A stretch of DNA of 64,000 nucleotides from assembly GCF_002968285.2 (NCBI RefSeq), contig NZ_CP134400.1, positions 2,170,001 to 2,234,000 of the forward strand, read 5' to 3'. The translations under genes were made by a program, and so were the position numbers. The DNA is from Mycobacterium sp. ITM-2016-00318 (GTDB lineage: Bacteria; Actinomycetota; Actinomycetes; Mycobacteriales; Mycobacteriaceae). The notes under the pieces are model-generated. The model made no database searches. It worked only from the letters and a program-made list of their open reading frames with translations, and was not told the origin of the DNA. Of the stretch, positions 46,837 through 56,763 are shown in pieces. Every line of letters starts with the position of its first letter. Positions within the stretch are counted from its first letter, which is position 1.

Positions 46837-46870
46837 GAAATTCCCTCGCTGATCGCCGACCCCTGCGGGG

Positions 46871-46876
46871 ACTATA
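46871..46876 (-). promoter_or_regulatory. -10 element of the DUF3558 gene
   Basis: TATAGT on the minus strand, with TTCCCG 16 bp upstream as a weak -35. It predicts a leader of about 27 nt carrying the SD. Confidence 0.5.
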
Positions 46877-46907
46877 CAAGTCACTCCGCGGCGCGGGAAC
46901 GGATAAC

Positions 46908-46921
46908 GAGAACACGTTCTA
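46908..46921. promoter_or_regulatory. KstR-like operator between the DUF3558 and phosphoesterase genes
   Basis: GAGAACACGTTCTA matches the mycobacterial KstR consensus TnnAACnnGTTnnA (recalled from work on the cholesterol regulon) at every position but the first. It sits about 33 bp upstream of the phosphoesterase -10 (TACGCT, 46954-46959) and about 32 bp upstream of the DUF3558 -10. KstR itself is not in the window. Confidence 0.5.
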
Positions 46922-46967
46922 GTTGCACGCCGGTCGCGGCCGGGACGCGCAAGTACGCTGGTCGGTT

Positions 46968-47912
46968 GTGGCGACACTCTGGGCGATCAGCGACCTGCAT
47001 ACGGGTCACACCGGCAACAAGCCGGTCACCGAGTCGCTGCACCCGGCGTCGCCGGACGACTGGCTGATCGTGGCGGGCGACGTCGCCGAGCGCACCGATG
47101 AGATCCGGTGGGCGTTGGACCTGCTGCGCAAGCGCTTCGCCAAGGTCATCTGGGTGCCCGGCAACCACGAATTGTGGACCACCACCCGAGACCCGATGCA
47201 GGTGTTCGGCCGCGCCCGCTACGACTACCTGGTCAACATGTGCGACGAACTCGGCGTGGTCAGCCCCGAGCATCCCTTCCCGGTCTGGACCGACGCAGGC
47301 GGCCCGGCCACCATCGTGCCGATGTTCCTGCTCTACGACTACACGTTCCTGCCCGAGGGCGCGGCGACGAAGGCCGAAGGGCTGGCCATCGCCAGGGAGC
47401 GCAACGTGGTGGCCACCGACGAGTTCGTGCTCAGCAACGAGCCGTACGCGACGAAGGATGCGTGGTGTCGCGAGCGGGTGGAGGTAACCCGCAAGCGGCT
47501 GGAGGACCTCGACTGGGTGACGCCAACCGTTCTGGTGAATCACTTTCCGCTGGTGCGCGAACCCTGCGACGCGCTCTTCTACCCCGAGTTCTCCCTGTGG
47601 TGCGGCACCACGGCGACGGCCGACTGGCACACTCGGTACAACGCGATCTGCTCGGTGTACGGACACCTGCACATCCCGCGCACGACATGGTATGACGGCG
47701 TGCGATTCGAGGAGGTGTCCGTCGGCTATCCGCGCGAGTGGCGGCGCCGCAAGCCCTACCGCTGGCTTCGCCAGGTGCTGCCCGACCCGCAGTATCCGCC
47801 CGGCTACCTCAACGAGTTCGGTGGGCATTTCGAGATCACCGAGGAGATGCGCACGAGCGCACGAAAGGTGCAGGAGCGCATCGCCAATCGGCAGGCGACG
47901 CGGTCTCGATGA
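46968..47912 (+). CDS. Metallophosphoesterase (Rv2795c-like)
   Basis: 314 aa from GTG 46968, 8 nt after TACGCT, so probably leaderless. Calcineurin-like motifs in order: DLHTGH (Asp9, His11), GDVAE, GNHELW, VNHFPL and GHLHIPR, giving a di-metal site. It hydrolyses phosphate mono- or diesters; the substrate is unknown. ATG of pptT overlaps its stop (ATGA), and the trio phosphoesterase-pptT-truB is conserved in mycobacteria. Cytoplasmic. Confidence 0.88.
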   Translation: MATLWAISDLHTGHTGNKPVTESLHPASPDDWLIVAGDVAERTDEIRWALDLLRKRFAKVIWVPGNHELWTTTRDPMQVFGRARYDYLVNMCDELGVVSPEHPFPVWTDAGGPATIVPMFLLYDYTFLPEGAATKAEGLAIARERNVVATDEFVLSNEPYATKDAWCRERVEVTRKRLEDLDWVTPTVLVNHFPLVREPCDALFYPEFSLWCGTTATADWHTRYNAICSVYGHLHIPRTTWYDGVRFEEVSVGYPREWRRRKPYRWLRQVLPDPQYPPGYLNEFGGHFEITEEMRTSARKVQERIANRQATRSR

Positions 47913-48577
47913 TCGTCGCGACCCTGCTCTCCGACGTGCTGCCGGGCACAGTGGCCGCCGCCGAGATGTATGACGATCCGCCGGATCTGGCGCCGCTTCC
48001 CGAAGAGGAGCCGCTGATCGCCAAGTCGGTCGCCAAACGCCGCAACGAGTTCATCACCGTCCGCTACTGCGCGCGCCTGGCGCTGGGGGAACTCGGTGTG
48101 CCGCCGGTGCCGATCCTGAAGGGGGACAAGGGCGAACCGTGCTGGCCCGACGGAGTGGTGGGCAGCCTCACACACTGTGACGGGTACCGCGGCGCCGCAG
48201 TCGGCAGACATGAGGCGGTGCGGTCGGTCGGCATCGATGCCGAACCCCACGATGTGTTGCCGCGCGGCGTTCTCGACGCGATCAGCCTGCCCGCCGAGCG
48301 GGCCGAGATCTCCGCTCTGCCCGGCGGACTGCGCTGGGACCGAATCCTGTTCTGCGCGAAAGAGGCGACGTACAAGGCGTGGTATCCGGTCACTCAGCGC
48401 TGGCTGGGTTTCGAGGACGCGCACATCGTCTTCGACGTCGACGACGGGGCGACGACCGGAAGCTTCGAATCGGCCATTCTCATCGACCCGGCGGCCCGGT
48501 CGGGGCCGCCGCTGACCACGCTGCGGGGCCGCTGGTCGGTGCGCGATGGGCTGGCGCTGACGGCGATCGTGCTGTGA
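47909..48577 (+). CDS. pptT: 4'-phosphopantetheinyl transferase PptT
   Basis: 222 aa, ATG overlapping the upstream stop. Sfp-type motifs: GIDAEP with Asp110 and Glu112 (Mg2+ binding) and [11 protein letters not shown] with Lys151, Glu152 and Lys156. It transfers phosphopantetheine from CoA to carrier proteins for mycolic acids, polyketide lipids and siderophores; the M. tuberculosis homologue Rv2794c is essential. Operon with the phosphoesterase and truB (GTGA overlap at 48574-48577). Confidence 0.94.
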   Translation: MIVATLLSDVLPGTVAAAEMYDDPPDLAPLPEEEPLIAKSVAKRRNEFITVRYCARLALGELGVPPVPILKGDKGEPCWPDGVVGSLTHCDGYRGAAVGRHEAVRSVGIDAEPHDVLPRGVLDAISLPAERAEISALPGGLRWDRILFCAKEATYKAWYPVTQRWLGFEDAHIVFDVDDGATTGSFESAILIDPAARSGPPLTTLRGRWSVRDGLALTAIVL

Positions 48578-49455
48578 GCGAAGCGGCCCTTGTCATCGTC
48601 GACAAGCCGACGGGACTGACGAGTCATGACGTGGTCGGCAAGTGCAGGCGGATCTTCGCGACGCGCAAGGTCGGACATGCGGGAACGCTGGACCCGATGG
48701 CGACCGGTGTGCTGGTGGTCGGAATCGAGCGGGGGACCAAGATCCTCGGTCTGCTGACCACGAGCGACAAGTCGTATGCCGCGACGATCCGACTGGGTCA
48801 GACGACAACGACGGAGGACGCCGAAGGCGAAATGCTGCAAGCGGTTTCGGCATCGGCGATCACCGATGCCGCCATCGTTTCCGCAGTCGCCGCGTTGCGA
48901 GGGCAGGTCACACAGATCCCGTCGGCGGTCAGCGCGATCAAGGTCGGCGGCAAGCGGGCATACCAGCTCGCGCGCGAGGGCCGGACCGTCGAGCTGGCCG
49001 CGCGGCCGGTGCGCATCGACCGCTTCGAGGTGTGCGATGTCCGACGATCAGCCGACGTCGTCGACGTCGACGTCGAGGTGGACTGCTCGGCAGGCACCTA
49101 CATCCGGGCGCTGGCCCGCGACCTCGGCGAAACCCTCGGTGTGGGTGGACATCTCACCGCGCTGCGACGTACCCGTGTCGGCCGCTTCGGGCTCGGCGAG
49201 GCGCACACGCTTGACGAGCTCGCCGAAAAGCCTGCGCTGTCCTACAGCCTCGACGAGGCATGTCTGCTGACGTTCCCGCGCCGTGACCTGACCGCGCAGG
49301 AAGCCGAGGCCGCCCGGCACGGCCGGCCGCTGGACCCGGCGGGGATCGACGGCGTGTATGCCGCGGTGGCGCCCGGCGACAAGGTCATTTCGCTGCTTCG
49401 CGACGAGGGCGACCGGGCGAAATCGGTGGTGGTCGTGCGTCCGGCAACGCTCTAG
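48574..49455 (+). CDS. truB: tRNA pseudouridine-55 synthase
   Basis: 293 aa, GTG overlapping the pptT stop. N-terminal [16 protein letters not shown] and [12 protein letters not shown] with catalytic Asp40; [16 protein letters not shown] and [15 protein letters not shown] are conserved RNA-site segments; a small PUA-like domain is at the C-terminus. It converts U55 of tRNA to pseudouridine. The stop converges with the PE-PPE-domain gene, overlapping by 4 bp. Counterpart of Rv2793c. Confidence 0.95.
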   Translation: MSEAALVIVDKPTGLTSHDVVGKCRRIFATRKVGHAGTLDPMATGVLVVGIERGTKILGLLTTSDKSYAATIRLGQTTTTEDAEGEMLQAVSASAITDAAIVSAVAALRGQVTQIPSAVSAIKVGGKRAYQLAREGRTVELAARPVRIDRFEVCDVRRSADVVDVDVEVDCSAGTYIRALARDLGETLGVGGHLTALRRTRVGRFGLGEAHTLDELAEKPALSYSLDEACLLTFPRRDLTAQEAEAARHGRPLDPAGIDGVYAAVAPGDKVISLLRDEGDRAKSVVVVRPATL

Positions 49456-50942
49456 GACGAGGCGGAGGTCGTCGAGTCAGCAGATTGGCCTCGGTCGGCC
49501 TCATGCTGGCTCTCGAGGCGTTCACGTTTGCGGGTGTTCAGCGATTTCTTGATGTTGTTCGATACGTCGTTGACGACCTTCTTGATGCCGCTGCTCAGGT
49601 TCTTGGCCGCATCGCGCAGAGGTGTTTGTCGCGTAGGGCCGGTGGTGAAGGGCGTCGAGTTGTTGCTGCGGTCGCCTTGCGACTTCTCAGTCGTATCAAA
49701 GTTGTCGACCGACTGCACTGCACCGATAGATTCGTTGGTCTGCAACTCGGCGACTTGAACATCCTCATCGACGGTTGTATTCGTTGATGGTGCAGTAATT
49801 GTGAGCGATGCCGCTGGCTTGACGAGTGCACCGGCGTTGTCGATCCCCTCGCCGACCGCGTCGACGAGATCGCTGGTCAACTTGGCCGGATCGAACTCGG
49901 GGATCAGCCGTGCCGGGGTGGGCTGCCACGCCGGGATGCTGCGGTCGTAGCCCTGTTCCACGATCACCCGGAAGAACGGCTCGAACACATCGATCACCGG
50001 CTCGGGCACCCCCAGCGTGCGCAGCGGACCGAACAACGGCAGGTCCGGATTCTCGAAGAAGTAGTAGCTGGTGTCGCCGTGCTTGTACTGATATGCCGGC
50101 GATTCCGTCGGGTTTTCGGCGGGCAGGCTCAGGTCGAGGCCGTACATGTGCACGTAGACGATGCCCAGAACGGCGTTCAAATCAGCGACGAAATTGAGTG
50201 GATACAACGGAAAATCGGAGAAGCCGTCGTACTGCTCGTTGATCTCCACAGTGTCGAACTGGGTGTCGGTAGCCGCGGGTCCGTTCATGGTCAAGTTGAG
50301 GATCGGGATGTGCAGGCCCGGGAAGCGGGCGGCAAGACCGCCGTTGGGCAGGTTCGGGTCACCGCCCAGCACGAAGTCGATATCGGGGGCATCGGGTCCC
50401 GGGTATTGCTCGGCGAGTCTTTTCTTCACCACGTTCGCGATGCCCGCGCCCTGAGAGTTGCCGTAGATCACCACGGGGCCATCGGGGTTCGCGGCAAGCG
50501 TCGCGGCAAGCGCATCCTCCAGACCGGCCACCCCGCCCTCCAGCGACTTATCCGCGGTGAGGTCGAAGAGCCCCGAGAGTTTCCACAGCGGCTCGTCCGG
50601 CCAGCCTGGTCCACCCGGCCCCCAAATGCTCGCGGGCCCGAGCGCGAGCCCGAGGACGCGGAAGACCCCTGTTATGGGCCAGAACTCCATGGGCGCCGTC
50701 ACTTTGACCGGCGCGATGATCTGGTCTGGATGGGTCGGCGCGACGAACTTGTTCACGATGGAGTCCATCCAGAACTGGTTGGGTGTCGGGCAGGTCGTCC
50801 CGCACAGGATCAAGGCGGTCGTGTCAGGCGGCGGCGGTGTGTCCGACACCGAGGCCGTCGACACCGGCGCAGCCGCGATTCCTACCCCCAGCGCAACCGC
50901 CAGTGCACCTATGCGACCGATGTGCTTCGCGATGTTCGCCAT
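49452..50942 (-). CDS. Secreted PE-PPE-domain serine hydrolase with charged C-terminal tail
   Basis: 496 aa from ATG 50942, preceded by GGAGGACAA. Signal peptide ([20 protein letters not shown], cleavage near STASVS, about 30). The PE-PPE domain (PF08237, alpha/beta hydrolase) occupies about 45-320, with Ser163 in [10 protein letters not shown] and the early [11 protein letters not shown]. There is no PE or PPE module in front. A disordered Thr/Asn/Asp-rich stretch (about 370-440) and a basic amphipathic tail ([18 protein letters not shown]) follow. Likely extracellular esterase or lipase, perhaps cell-wall associated through the tail. Confidence 0.85.
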   Translation of the reverse strand: MANIAKHIGRIGALAVALGVGIAAAPVSTASVSDTPPPPDTTALILCGTTCPTPNQFWMDSIVNKFVAPTHPDQIIAPVKVTAPMEFWPITGVFRVLGLALGPASIWGPGGPGWPDEPLWKLSGLFDLTADKSLEGGVAGLEDALAATLAANPDGPVVIYGNSQGAGIANVVKKRLAEQYPGPDAPDIDFVLGGDPNLPNGGLAARFPGLHIPILNLTMNGPAATDTQFDTVEINEQYDGFSDFPLYPLNFVADLNAVLGIVYVHMYGLDLSLPAENPTESPAYQYKHGDTSYYFFENPDLPLFGPLRTLGVPEPVIDVFEPFFRVIVEQGYDRSIPAWQPTPARLIPEFDPAKLTSDLVDAVGEGIDNAGALVKPAASLTITAPSTNTTVDEDVQVAELQTNESIGAVQSVDNFDTTEKSQGDRSNNSTPFTTGPTRQTPLRDAAKNLSSGIKKVVNDVSNNIKKSLNTRKRERLESQHEADRGQSADSTTSASS

Positions 50943-51182
50943 TTGTCCTCCGCGGATCCTGGGGAAACGATGGCCCACCGCGTCTGGTGGTCGAGTCCCG
51001 CCGAGGAGAAGCCTCCTCACATGCGGGGTAAACGAGCGCAGTAGCTCACCACTGCAATCCCGCCGATCTTCGCTCCCGACTACTTATGAGTCCCGACGCG
51101 TTGAGATGGCACTGACGGTGAGGGTTACTCGCACTTCTACGCCACCATTGCCGTGTCGACACACGTGTCGCCAGAAGCGGCG
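50943..51182. other. 240-bp intergenic region between the PE-PPE-domain and mntR genes
   Basis: Both genes are on the minus strand. The half next to 50943 should carry the PE-PPE gene promoter; no convincing -10 was found. CGACAC-AC-GTGTCG (51157-51170), a 6-bp inverted repeat 13 bp after the mntR stop, might be part of a terminator. No coding potential recognised. Confidence 0.4.
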
Positions 51183-51887
51183 CTAGGCGACGACCCAGAT
51201 CGCTTCGGCGGCGGGGCTGCCGAGGTCCACCGTCGTACCCGGGTCGTCCTCCTTGGCGTCGGCGCCTTTGATAGCGACCGAGATCATGCCTGCGAAGTCG
51301 CGACGGGCGAGCACCATCAGCCGTGAGTCCAAGGTGATCCCGACACTGTCGAAATAGCGCAGCATCTCCGGATCGGCGTCGGAGATACGGGCCACGGTGC
51401 CGGACTCGCCGTCGGAGCACACCGACAGCTGCCGCGCGTCGGGTGTCGGCACGTGGCCGTCGGCGGCGGGGATCGGGTCACCGTGCGGATCGCGCTTCGG
51501 GTAGCCGAGCTTGGCGTCGATGCGGTCCAGCATGCGGTCTGAAACCGCGTGCTCGAGCACCTCGGCCTCGTCATGCACCTCGTCCCAGCTGTAGCCGAGC
51601 ATCCGCACCAGGAAAGTCTCCATCAGCCGGTGCCTGCGCACCATCTCCAGCGCGGCCATACGACCCGCCTGCGTCAGGGTCACCGCACCGTACTTCTCGT
51701 GGTCGACCAGGCCTTGGTCGGCGAGCTTGCGGATCGACTCCGACGCGGTGCTCGCAGAGACCCCGATGCGCTCGGCGAGCATCTTGGTGCTGACCTTCTC
51801 GTGTGACCACTCCTGCGCGGTCCAGATGACCTTCAGGTAATCCTGGGCGACTGCGGTCAGGTCGCGCGGGTTACCGTTCGGGCTCAC
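51183..51887 (-). CDS. mntR: DtxR/MntR-family metal-dependent repressor (SirR/MntR, Rv2788-like)
   Basis: 234 aa from GTG 51887, 8 nt after TAAACT (51901-51896), so leaderless. N-terminal winged helix (AQDYLKVIWTAQE, ERIGVSASTASESIRKLADQGLV), then the metal-binding/dimerisation domain with MVRRHRLMETFLVRMLGYSWDEVHDEAEVLEHAVSDRM, and a C-terminal FeoA/SH3-like domain. Represses manganese uptake genes when Mn2+ is bound, as shown for Rv2788. Its -10 overlaps TTGCCTAAA, similar to MntR half-sites, so autoregulation is possible. Divergent from ribF across 81 bp. Confidence 0.88.
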   Translation of the reverse strand: MSPNGNPRDLTAVAQDYLKVIWTAQEWSHEKVSTKMLAERIGVSASTASESIRKLADQGLVDHEKYGAVTLTQAGRMAALEMVRRHRLMETFLVRMLGYSWDEVHDEAEVLEHAVSDRMLDRIDAKLGYPKRDPHGDPIPAADGHVPTPDARQLSVCSDGESGTVARISDADPEMLRYFDSVGITLDSRLMVLARRDFAGMISVAIKGADAKEDDPGTTVDLGSPAAEAIWVVA

Positions 51888-51895
51888 AACGACAA

Positions 51896-51961
51896 AGTTT
51901 AGGCAATGGTCACTTGATCTGGGGATGTGACGCAGTCGCAGCGCGTTGCGCGCCGTAGGCT
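51896..51961. promoter_or_regulatory. Divergent leaderless promoters of mntR and ribF
   Basis: Minus: TAAACT (51901-51896), 8 nt before the mntR GTG. Plus: TAGGCT (51956-51961), 7 nt before the ribF GTG 51969. Neither gene has an SD in the right place. Confidence 0.6.
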
Positions 51962-51968
51962 TGCCACT

Positions 51969-52943
51969 GTGCAGCGCTGGCGGGGGCAGGATGAGATCCC
52001 CACGGACTGGGGGCGATGCGTCATCACCATCGGCGTCTTCGACGGGGTACACCGCGGACATGCCGAGCTGATCAACCATGCGGTCAAGGCGGGCAGGTCC
52101 CGTGGCGTGCCGACGGTGCTGATGACGTTCGATCCGCATCCCATGGAGGTCGTGTTCCCCGGCAGTCACCCCGCTCAGCTGACCACCCTGACCCGACGCG
52201 CTGAGCTGGTCGAGGAGCTGGGCATCGACGTGTTCCTGGTCATGCCGTTCACCTCCGACTTCATGAAGTTGACGCCCGAGCGCTACATCCACGAACTGCT
52301 GGTCGAGAACCTGCACGCCGTCGAGGTGGTGGTCGGCGAGAACTTCACCTTCGGCAAGAAGGCGGCGGGCAACGTCAACCTGCTGCGCAAGGCGGGCGAG
52401 CGGTTCGGTTTCGCGGTGGAGGGCATGTCGCTTGTCTCCGAGCATCACCGCGACGAGACCGTCACCTTCTCGTCGACATACATCAGAGCTTGCGTCGACG
52501 CGGGCGACGTCGTCGCCGCCGCCGAGGCGCTCGGCCGGCCGCACCGCGTCGAGGGTGTGGTGGTCCGCGGCGAAGGTCGCGGCAAAGTCCTGGGCTATCC
52601 GACCGCCAACGTGGCTCCGCCGATGTACTCCGCCATCCCCGCCGACGGCGTCTACGCCGCCTGGTTCACGGTGCTCGGCCACGGGTCCGTGATGGGAACC
52701 GTCGTCCCGGGTGAGCGCTATCAGGCCGCGGTCTCGGTGGGCACCAACCCGACCTTCTCCGGACGCACCCGCACCGTGGAGGCATTCGTCCTGGACACCG
52801 ACGCGGACCTCTACGGGCAACACGTGGCGGTGGACTTCATCGCCCGGATACGCGGCCAGGAGCGCTTCGACTCGGTGGAGGACCTGATCACGGCCATGGG
52901 CGGCGACACAGAACGGGCCCGCACCATCCTCGCTGCGCAGTAG
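51969..52943 (+). CDS. ribF: Bifunctional riboflavin kinase/FAD synthetase
   Basis: 324 aa from GTG 51969 (leaderless position). N-terminal FMN adenylyltransferase: GVFDGVHRGH (HxGH), FDPHPMEV, and FSSTYIRACV in the RS-type motif region. C-terminal riboflavin kinase from about 190: GRGKVLGYPTANV, GVYAAW, VSVGTNPTF. It makes FMN and FAD from riboflavin and ATP. Counterpart of Rv2786c; rpsO follows after 129 bp. Confidence 0.95.
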   Translation: MQRWRGQDEIPTDWGRCVITIGVFDGVHRGHAELINHAVKAGRSRGVPTVLMTFDPHPMEVVFPGSHPAQLTTLTRRAELVEELGIDVFLVMPFTSDFMKLTPERYIHELLVENLHAVEVVVGENFTFGKKAAGNVNLLRKAGERFGFAVEGMSLVSEHHRDETVTFSSTYIRACVDAGDVVAAAEALGRPHRVEGVVVRGEGRGKVLGYPTANVAPPMYSAIPADGVYAAWFTVLGHGSVMGTVVPGERYQAAVSVGTNPTFSGRTRTVEAFVLDTDADLYGQHVAVDFIARIRGQERFDSVEDLITAMGGDTERARTILAAQ

Positions 52944-52970
52944 GATTCGGCTTCGGCCCAGATCCGCTGC

Positions 52971-53072
52971 TAGACTTCACGCCGACCAAGCGTGTGCTGC
53001 AGTTCGCGGCGGCTACGTCTTTCGGGGCACCAACGCCCTTCCTCGCGGACCGATTGATGGAGAGATTGTTTC
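52971..53072 (+). promoter_or_regulatory. rpsO promoter and 5' leader
   Basis: TAGACT (52971-52976) predicts transcription from about 52983 and a leader of about 90 nt ending with GGAGAGATT before the rpsO GTG. S15 autoregulates through its mRNA leader in several bacteria; whether this leader folds like the rRNA site was not resolved by eye. Confidence 0.45.
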
Positions 53073-53342
53073 GTGGCGCTCACTGCCGAACAGAAAAAAG
53101 ACATCCTGGGCTCGTACGGCCTTCACGACACCGACACCGGTTCGCCGGAGGCGCAGGTCGCGCTGCTCACCAAACGCATCGCCGACCTGACCGAGCACCT
53201 CAAGGTGCACAAGCACGACCACCACTCGCGGCGCGGTCTGCTGCTGCTGGTCGGCAGGCGCCGCCGGTTGCTCAAGTACGTCGCCCAGGTCGATGTGGCG
53301 CGCTACCGCACCTTGATCGACCGCCTCGGCCTGCGTCGCTGA
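53073..53342 (+). CDS. rpsO: 30S ribosomal protein S15
   Basis: 89 aa, GTG with GGAGAG upstream. Standard S15: [33 protein letters not shown] at the N-terminus, then [29 protein letters not shown]. Binds 16S rRNA early in 30S assembly. Upstream of gpsI, as is usual in bacteria, but here a methyltransferase gene lies between them where M. tuberculosis has lppU. Confidence 0.98.
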   Translation: MALTAEQKKDILGSYGLHDTDTGSPEAQVALLTKRIADLTEHLKVHKHDHHSRRGLLLLVGRRRRLLKYVAQVDVARYRTLIDRLGLRR

Positions 53343-53399
53343 CGCAGCCAGTTTCGTCGAACGCAGCTGTGTTTGCTGGAATCGCGCTACGGTCGGCAC

Positions 53400-54215
53400 A
53401 TGGCAACGTCAAAGTACGTCCTGGGTAGCGAAGACGCCGAAATCGAGCGATTGCAGGCGCAGGCGGCAATCATAGCCGAACCGACAGCGTCGCTTCTTGT
53501 GCGCGGCGGAATTCAGCCCGGCATGAGAGTCCTCGACCTTGGGAGCGGCCCTGGCGACGTGGCCTTTCAGGTCGCCGAGATCGTCGGTCCGTCGGGTTCC
53601 GTGGTCGGCGTCGAGCAGGACCAGGCGCAGATCGCGGTGGCGACACGGCGACGGGACCACCTCGGCCTGAGCAACGTCGACTTCCGCCAGGGCGATGCCC
53701 GCACCTTCGTCGGCGCGGAGTCCTTCGATGCCGCAGTCTGCCGCCTGCTGCTGATGCATTTGCCCGACGCCGCAGCCGTGCTCGCCCACCAGATGCAGAA
53801 CCTGCGTCCGGGGGGTGTCTTCGTCGCCGTGGACTACGACATGGGCGGCGCGCGTGCTCTGCCCGCGGTCGAGTTGTACTCACGCGTCCGCGAGTGGCTG
53901 AGAGCGGGCTTCGAACACGCCGATGTGGACCCGTTCGTGGGCATGCGCCTGCTCGCGATCTTCAACGAGGCGGGCTATGACGAGGTCGGGTCACTCGGGC
54001 TGCAGTCCTACTGGGCGCCGGGGAACCCGCAGGCGGCAGGTTACGTCGTCGGTGTGGTGCGTGCGATGAAGGACGCCATTGTCGCCTCGGGCGCGGCAAC
54101 CGAGGACGAGTTGGGTCTCGATACGCTCGAGCAGCGGCTCGCAGAGGCCATCAGCGCTTCGAATGCGGTGTACACCGTGCCGACGATTGTCGCCGGATGG
54201 GGTCGTCGCCCCTGA
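53400..54215 (+). CDS. Class I SAM-dependent methyltransferase
   Basis: 271 aa from ATG 53400. Motif I MRVLDLGSGPGDVAFQVAEIVG (about 42-63), acidic GVEQDQAQ, DARTFVGAESFDAAVCRLLLMHLPD (motif IV area) and LRPGGVFVAVDYDMGG. UbiE-like small-molecule methyltransferase; the substrate is unknown. 57 bp after rpsO with no clear SD. Occupies the place of lppU in the M. tuberculosis order, so it is a lineage-specific neighbour. Confidence 0.84.
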   Translation: MATSKYVLGSEDAEIERLQAQAAIIAEPTASLLVRGGIQPGMRVLDLGSGPGDVAFQVAEIVGPSGSVVGVEQDQAQIAVATRRRDHLGLSNVDFRQGDARTFVGAESFDAAVCRLLLMHLPDAAAVLAHQMQNLRPGGVFVAVDYDMGGARALPAVELYSRVREWLRAGFEHADVDPFVGMRLLAIFNEAGYDEVGSLGLQSYWAPGNPQAAGYVVGVVRAMKDAIVASGAATEDELGLDTLEQRLAEAISASNAVYTVPTIVAGWGRRP

Positions 54216-54510
54216 TCGTGGGTGTTTCGGAGCTGTACCTGCGGCAATGTAGGATGGGTCCGTTCGCCTGCCGAATCGGCTCGAACAAATGGGTGCGGTT
54301 TCCGCAATTCCGCGTGCACCGCTCCCGCGCGTCCCTGGCGGACCCGCCTGATCGGGCGGTCTTCGGTAGTGGCTGCCGGGGTTTTCACTCCGGCCGCTTC
54401 GATCGACGGCCGTAGCCGTATCAAGGCCCGTGGTCTGACAGGCTGCTCAGCGTAATGAGCGCGACGCCGCAAAACAGCTGAACAGATCCAGAGAGGCCAT
54501 ACGGACGTCT
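54216..54510 (+). promoter_or_regulatory. gpsI promoter and long 5' leader
   Basis: 295 bp without a gene. TAGGAT (54250-54255) is the best -10 and would give a leader of roughly 250 nt. The leader contains a hairpin with arms GCCGGGG (54375-54381) and CTCCGGC (54388-54394) around a 6-nt loop, another potential stem at about 54341-54361, and a purine-rich AGAGAGG before the ATG. E. coli pnp is autoregulated through its leader; similar control is inferred here. Confidence 0.45.
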
Positions 54511-56763
54511 ATGTCTGTAGTTGAAATCGAAGAAGGCGTGTTCGAATCCACCGCCGTTATCGACAACGGGAGCTTCGGCACCCGCACCATCCGTTTCGAG
54601 ACAGGTCGGCTTGCCAAGCAGGCCGCCGGCGCCGTCGTCGCCTACCTCGACGACGAGACCATGCTGCTGTCGGCCACGACGGCCAGCAAGACCCCAAAAG
54701 ACCATTTCGACTTCTTCCCCTTGACGATCGACGTCGAAGAGCGGATGTATGCCGCCGGGCGCATTCCCGGCTCGTTCTTCCGGCGTGAGGGCCGCCCCTC
54801 CACGGACGCGATCCTGACGTGCCGGCTGATCGACAGGCCCCTTCGTCCCACCTTCATCTCGGGTCTGCGCAACGAGATTCAGGTCGTTGTCACCATCCTG
54901 AGCCTCGATCCCAAGGATCTGTACGACGTGCTGGCGATCAACGCCGCGTCTGCGTCCACACAGATCTCGGGAATTCCGTTCTCCGGCCCCGTCGGCGGCG
55001 TGCGCGTCGCGCTGATCGACGGCACCTGGGTCGCGTTCCCGACTGTCGAGCAACTCGAGCGGGCGGTGTTCGACATGGTCGTCGCGGGCCGCAAGACGGC
55101 TGACGACGTGGCCATCATGATGGTCGAGGCCGAAGCCACCGACAACGTCATCGAGCTGATCGCCGGCGGTGCCGGTGCACCCACCGAAAGCGTTGTCGCC
55201 GAGGGCCTCGAGGCCGCCAAGCCGTTCATCGCCGCACTGTGTGCCGCTCAGCAGGAATTGGCCGAGAAGGCCGCCAAGCCCACCGCCGAGTACCCGGTGT
55301 TCCCGGACTACCAGGACGACGTGTTCTACGCGGTGTCCTCGGTGGCCACCGACGAACTCTCCAAGGCGCTGACGATCGCAGGCAAGGAAGAGCGCAACGA
55401 TCGCACCGACGAGATCAAGGTCGAGGTGCTCGAGCGGTTGGCCGAACAGTATGCGGGCCGCGAGAAGGAGATCGGCGCCGCGTACCGCTCGCTGACCAAA
55501 AAGCTTGTGCGTCAACGCATCCTGACCGACCACTTCCGCATCGACGGGCGTGGCATCACCGACATTCGCGCGCTCTCCGCCGAGGTGGCCGTGATTCCGC
55601 GGGCGCATGGCAGCGCGTTGTTCGAACGTGGCGAGACCCAGATCATGGGTGTCACCACGCTGGACATGGTGAAGATGGCCCAGCAGATCGACTCGCTGGG
55701 GCCCGAGACCAGCAAGCGCTACATGCACCACTACAACTTCCCGCCGTATTCGACCGGTGAGACCGGTCGCGTCGGCTCGCCGAAGCGGCGCGAGATCGGG
55801 CACGGCGCACTGGCCGAGCGGGCCCTGATGCCCGTGCTGCCGAGTGTCGAGGAATTTCCCTACGCCATCCGCCAGGTCTCCGAGGCGTTGAGCTCCAACG
55901 GCTCGACGTCCATGGGGTCGGTGTGTGCGTCCACCCTGTCGCTGCTGAACGCGGGCGTGCCGCTGAAGGCGCCGGTAGCGGGCATCGCTATGGGTCTCGT
56001 GTCCGACGACGTCGAGATCGAGGGTGGCGGCACGGAGCGTCGCTTCGTCGCGCTCACCGACATCCTCGGCGCGGAAGACGCGTTCGGCGACATGGACTTC
56101 AAGGTGGCGGGCACCAAGGACTTCGTCACCGCGCTGCAGTTGGACACCAAGCTCGACGGCATCCCGTCGAAGGTGCTTGCAGGTGCGCTGGCGCAGGCCA
56201 AGGACGCCCGCACCACCATTCTCGAGGTGATGGCCGAGGCCATCGACGAGCCCGACGAGATGAGCCCGTACGCGCCTCGTGTCACCGCGATCAAGGTTCC
56301 CGTCGACAAGATCGGCGAGGTCATCGGGCCGAAGGGCAAGATGATCAACTCGATCACCGAGGAGACCGGCGCATCGATCTCCATCGAGGACGACGGCACA
56401 GTGTTCGTCGGCGCTACCGACGGTGCATCCGCACAGGCCGCGATCGACAAGATCAACGCGATCGCCAACCCGCAGTTACCCAAGACCGGTGAGCGTTTCC
56501 TCGGAACCGTGGTCAAGACAACGGATTTCGGTGCATTCGTGTCACTGCTGCCGGGCCGCGACGGGCTGGTGCACATCAGCAAGCTCGGCCGGGGCAAGCG
56601 CATCGCCAAGGTCGAGGACGTGGTGAAGGTCGGCGACAAGTTGCGTGTGGAGATCGCCGACATCGACAACCGCGGCAAGATCTCGCTCGTCCTGATTGCG
56701 GAGGACGACGAGAGCTCAGCAGCTCCTGCTGATTCGCCTGTCGATGCCACGACAGGCAGTTAG
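54511..56763 (+). CDS. gpsI: Polynucleotide phosphorylase
   Basis: 750 aa (Rv2783c about 752). Two RNase PH-like domains (first [18 protein letters not shown], second [18 protein letters not shown] and the conserved [20 protein letters not shown]), an alpha-helical linker, then KH ([20 protein letters not shown], about 595-615) and S1 ([20 protein letters not shown], about 665-685). Phosphorolytic 3'-5' RNA decay and polymerisation in the degradosome. Known in this genus also as guanosine pentaphosphate synthetase. Overlaps pepR by 20 bp. Confidence 0.97.
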   Translation: MSVVEIEEGVFESTAVIDNGSFGTRTIRFETGRLAKQAAGAVVAYLDDETMLLSATTASKTPKDHFDFFPLTIDVEERMYAAGRIPGSFFRREGRPSTDAILTCRLIDRPLRPTFISGLRNEIQVVVTILSLDPKDLYDVLAINAASASTQISGIPFSGPVGGVRVALIDGTWVAFPTVEQLERAVFDMVVAGRKTADDVAIMMVEAEATDNVIELIAGGAGAPTESVVAEGLEAAKPFIAALCAAQQELAEKAAKPTAEYPVFPDYQDDVFYAVSSVATDELSKALTIAGKEERNDRTDEIKVEVLERLAEQYAGREKEIGAAYRSLTKKLVRQRILTDHFRIDGRGITDIRALSAEVAVIPRAHGSALFERGETQIMGVTTLDMVKMAQQIDSLGPETSKRYMHHYNFPPYSTGETGRVGSPKRREIGHGALAERALMPVLPSVEEFPYAIRQVSEALSSNGSTSMGSVCASTLSLLNAGVPLKAPVAGIAMGLVSDDVEIEGGGTERRFVALTDILGAEDAFGDMDFKVAGTKDFVTALQLDTKLDGIPSKVLAGALAQAKDARTTILEVMAEAIDEPDEMSPYAPRVTAIKVPVDKIGEVIGPKGKMINSITEETGASISIEDDGTVFVGATDGASAQAAIDKINAIANPQLPKTGERFLGTVVKTTDFGAFVSLLPGRDGLVHISKLGRGKRIAKVEDVVKVGDKLRVEIADIDNRGKISLVLIAEDDESSAAPADSPVDATTGS

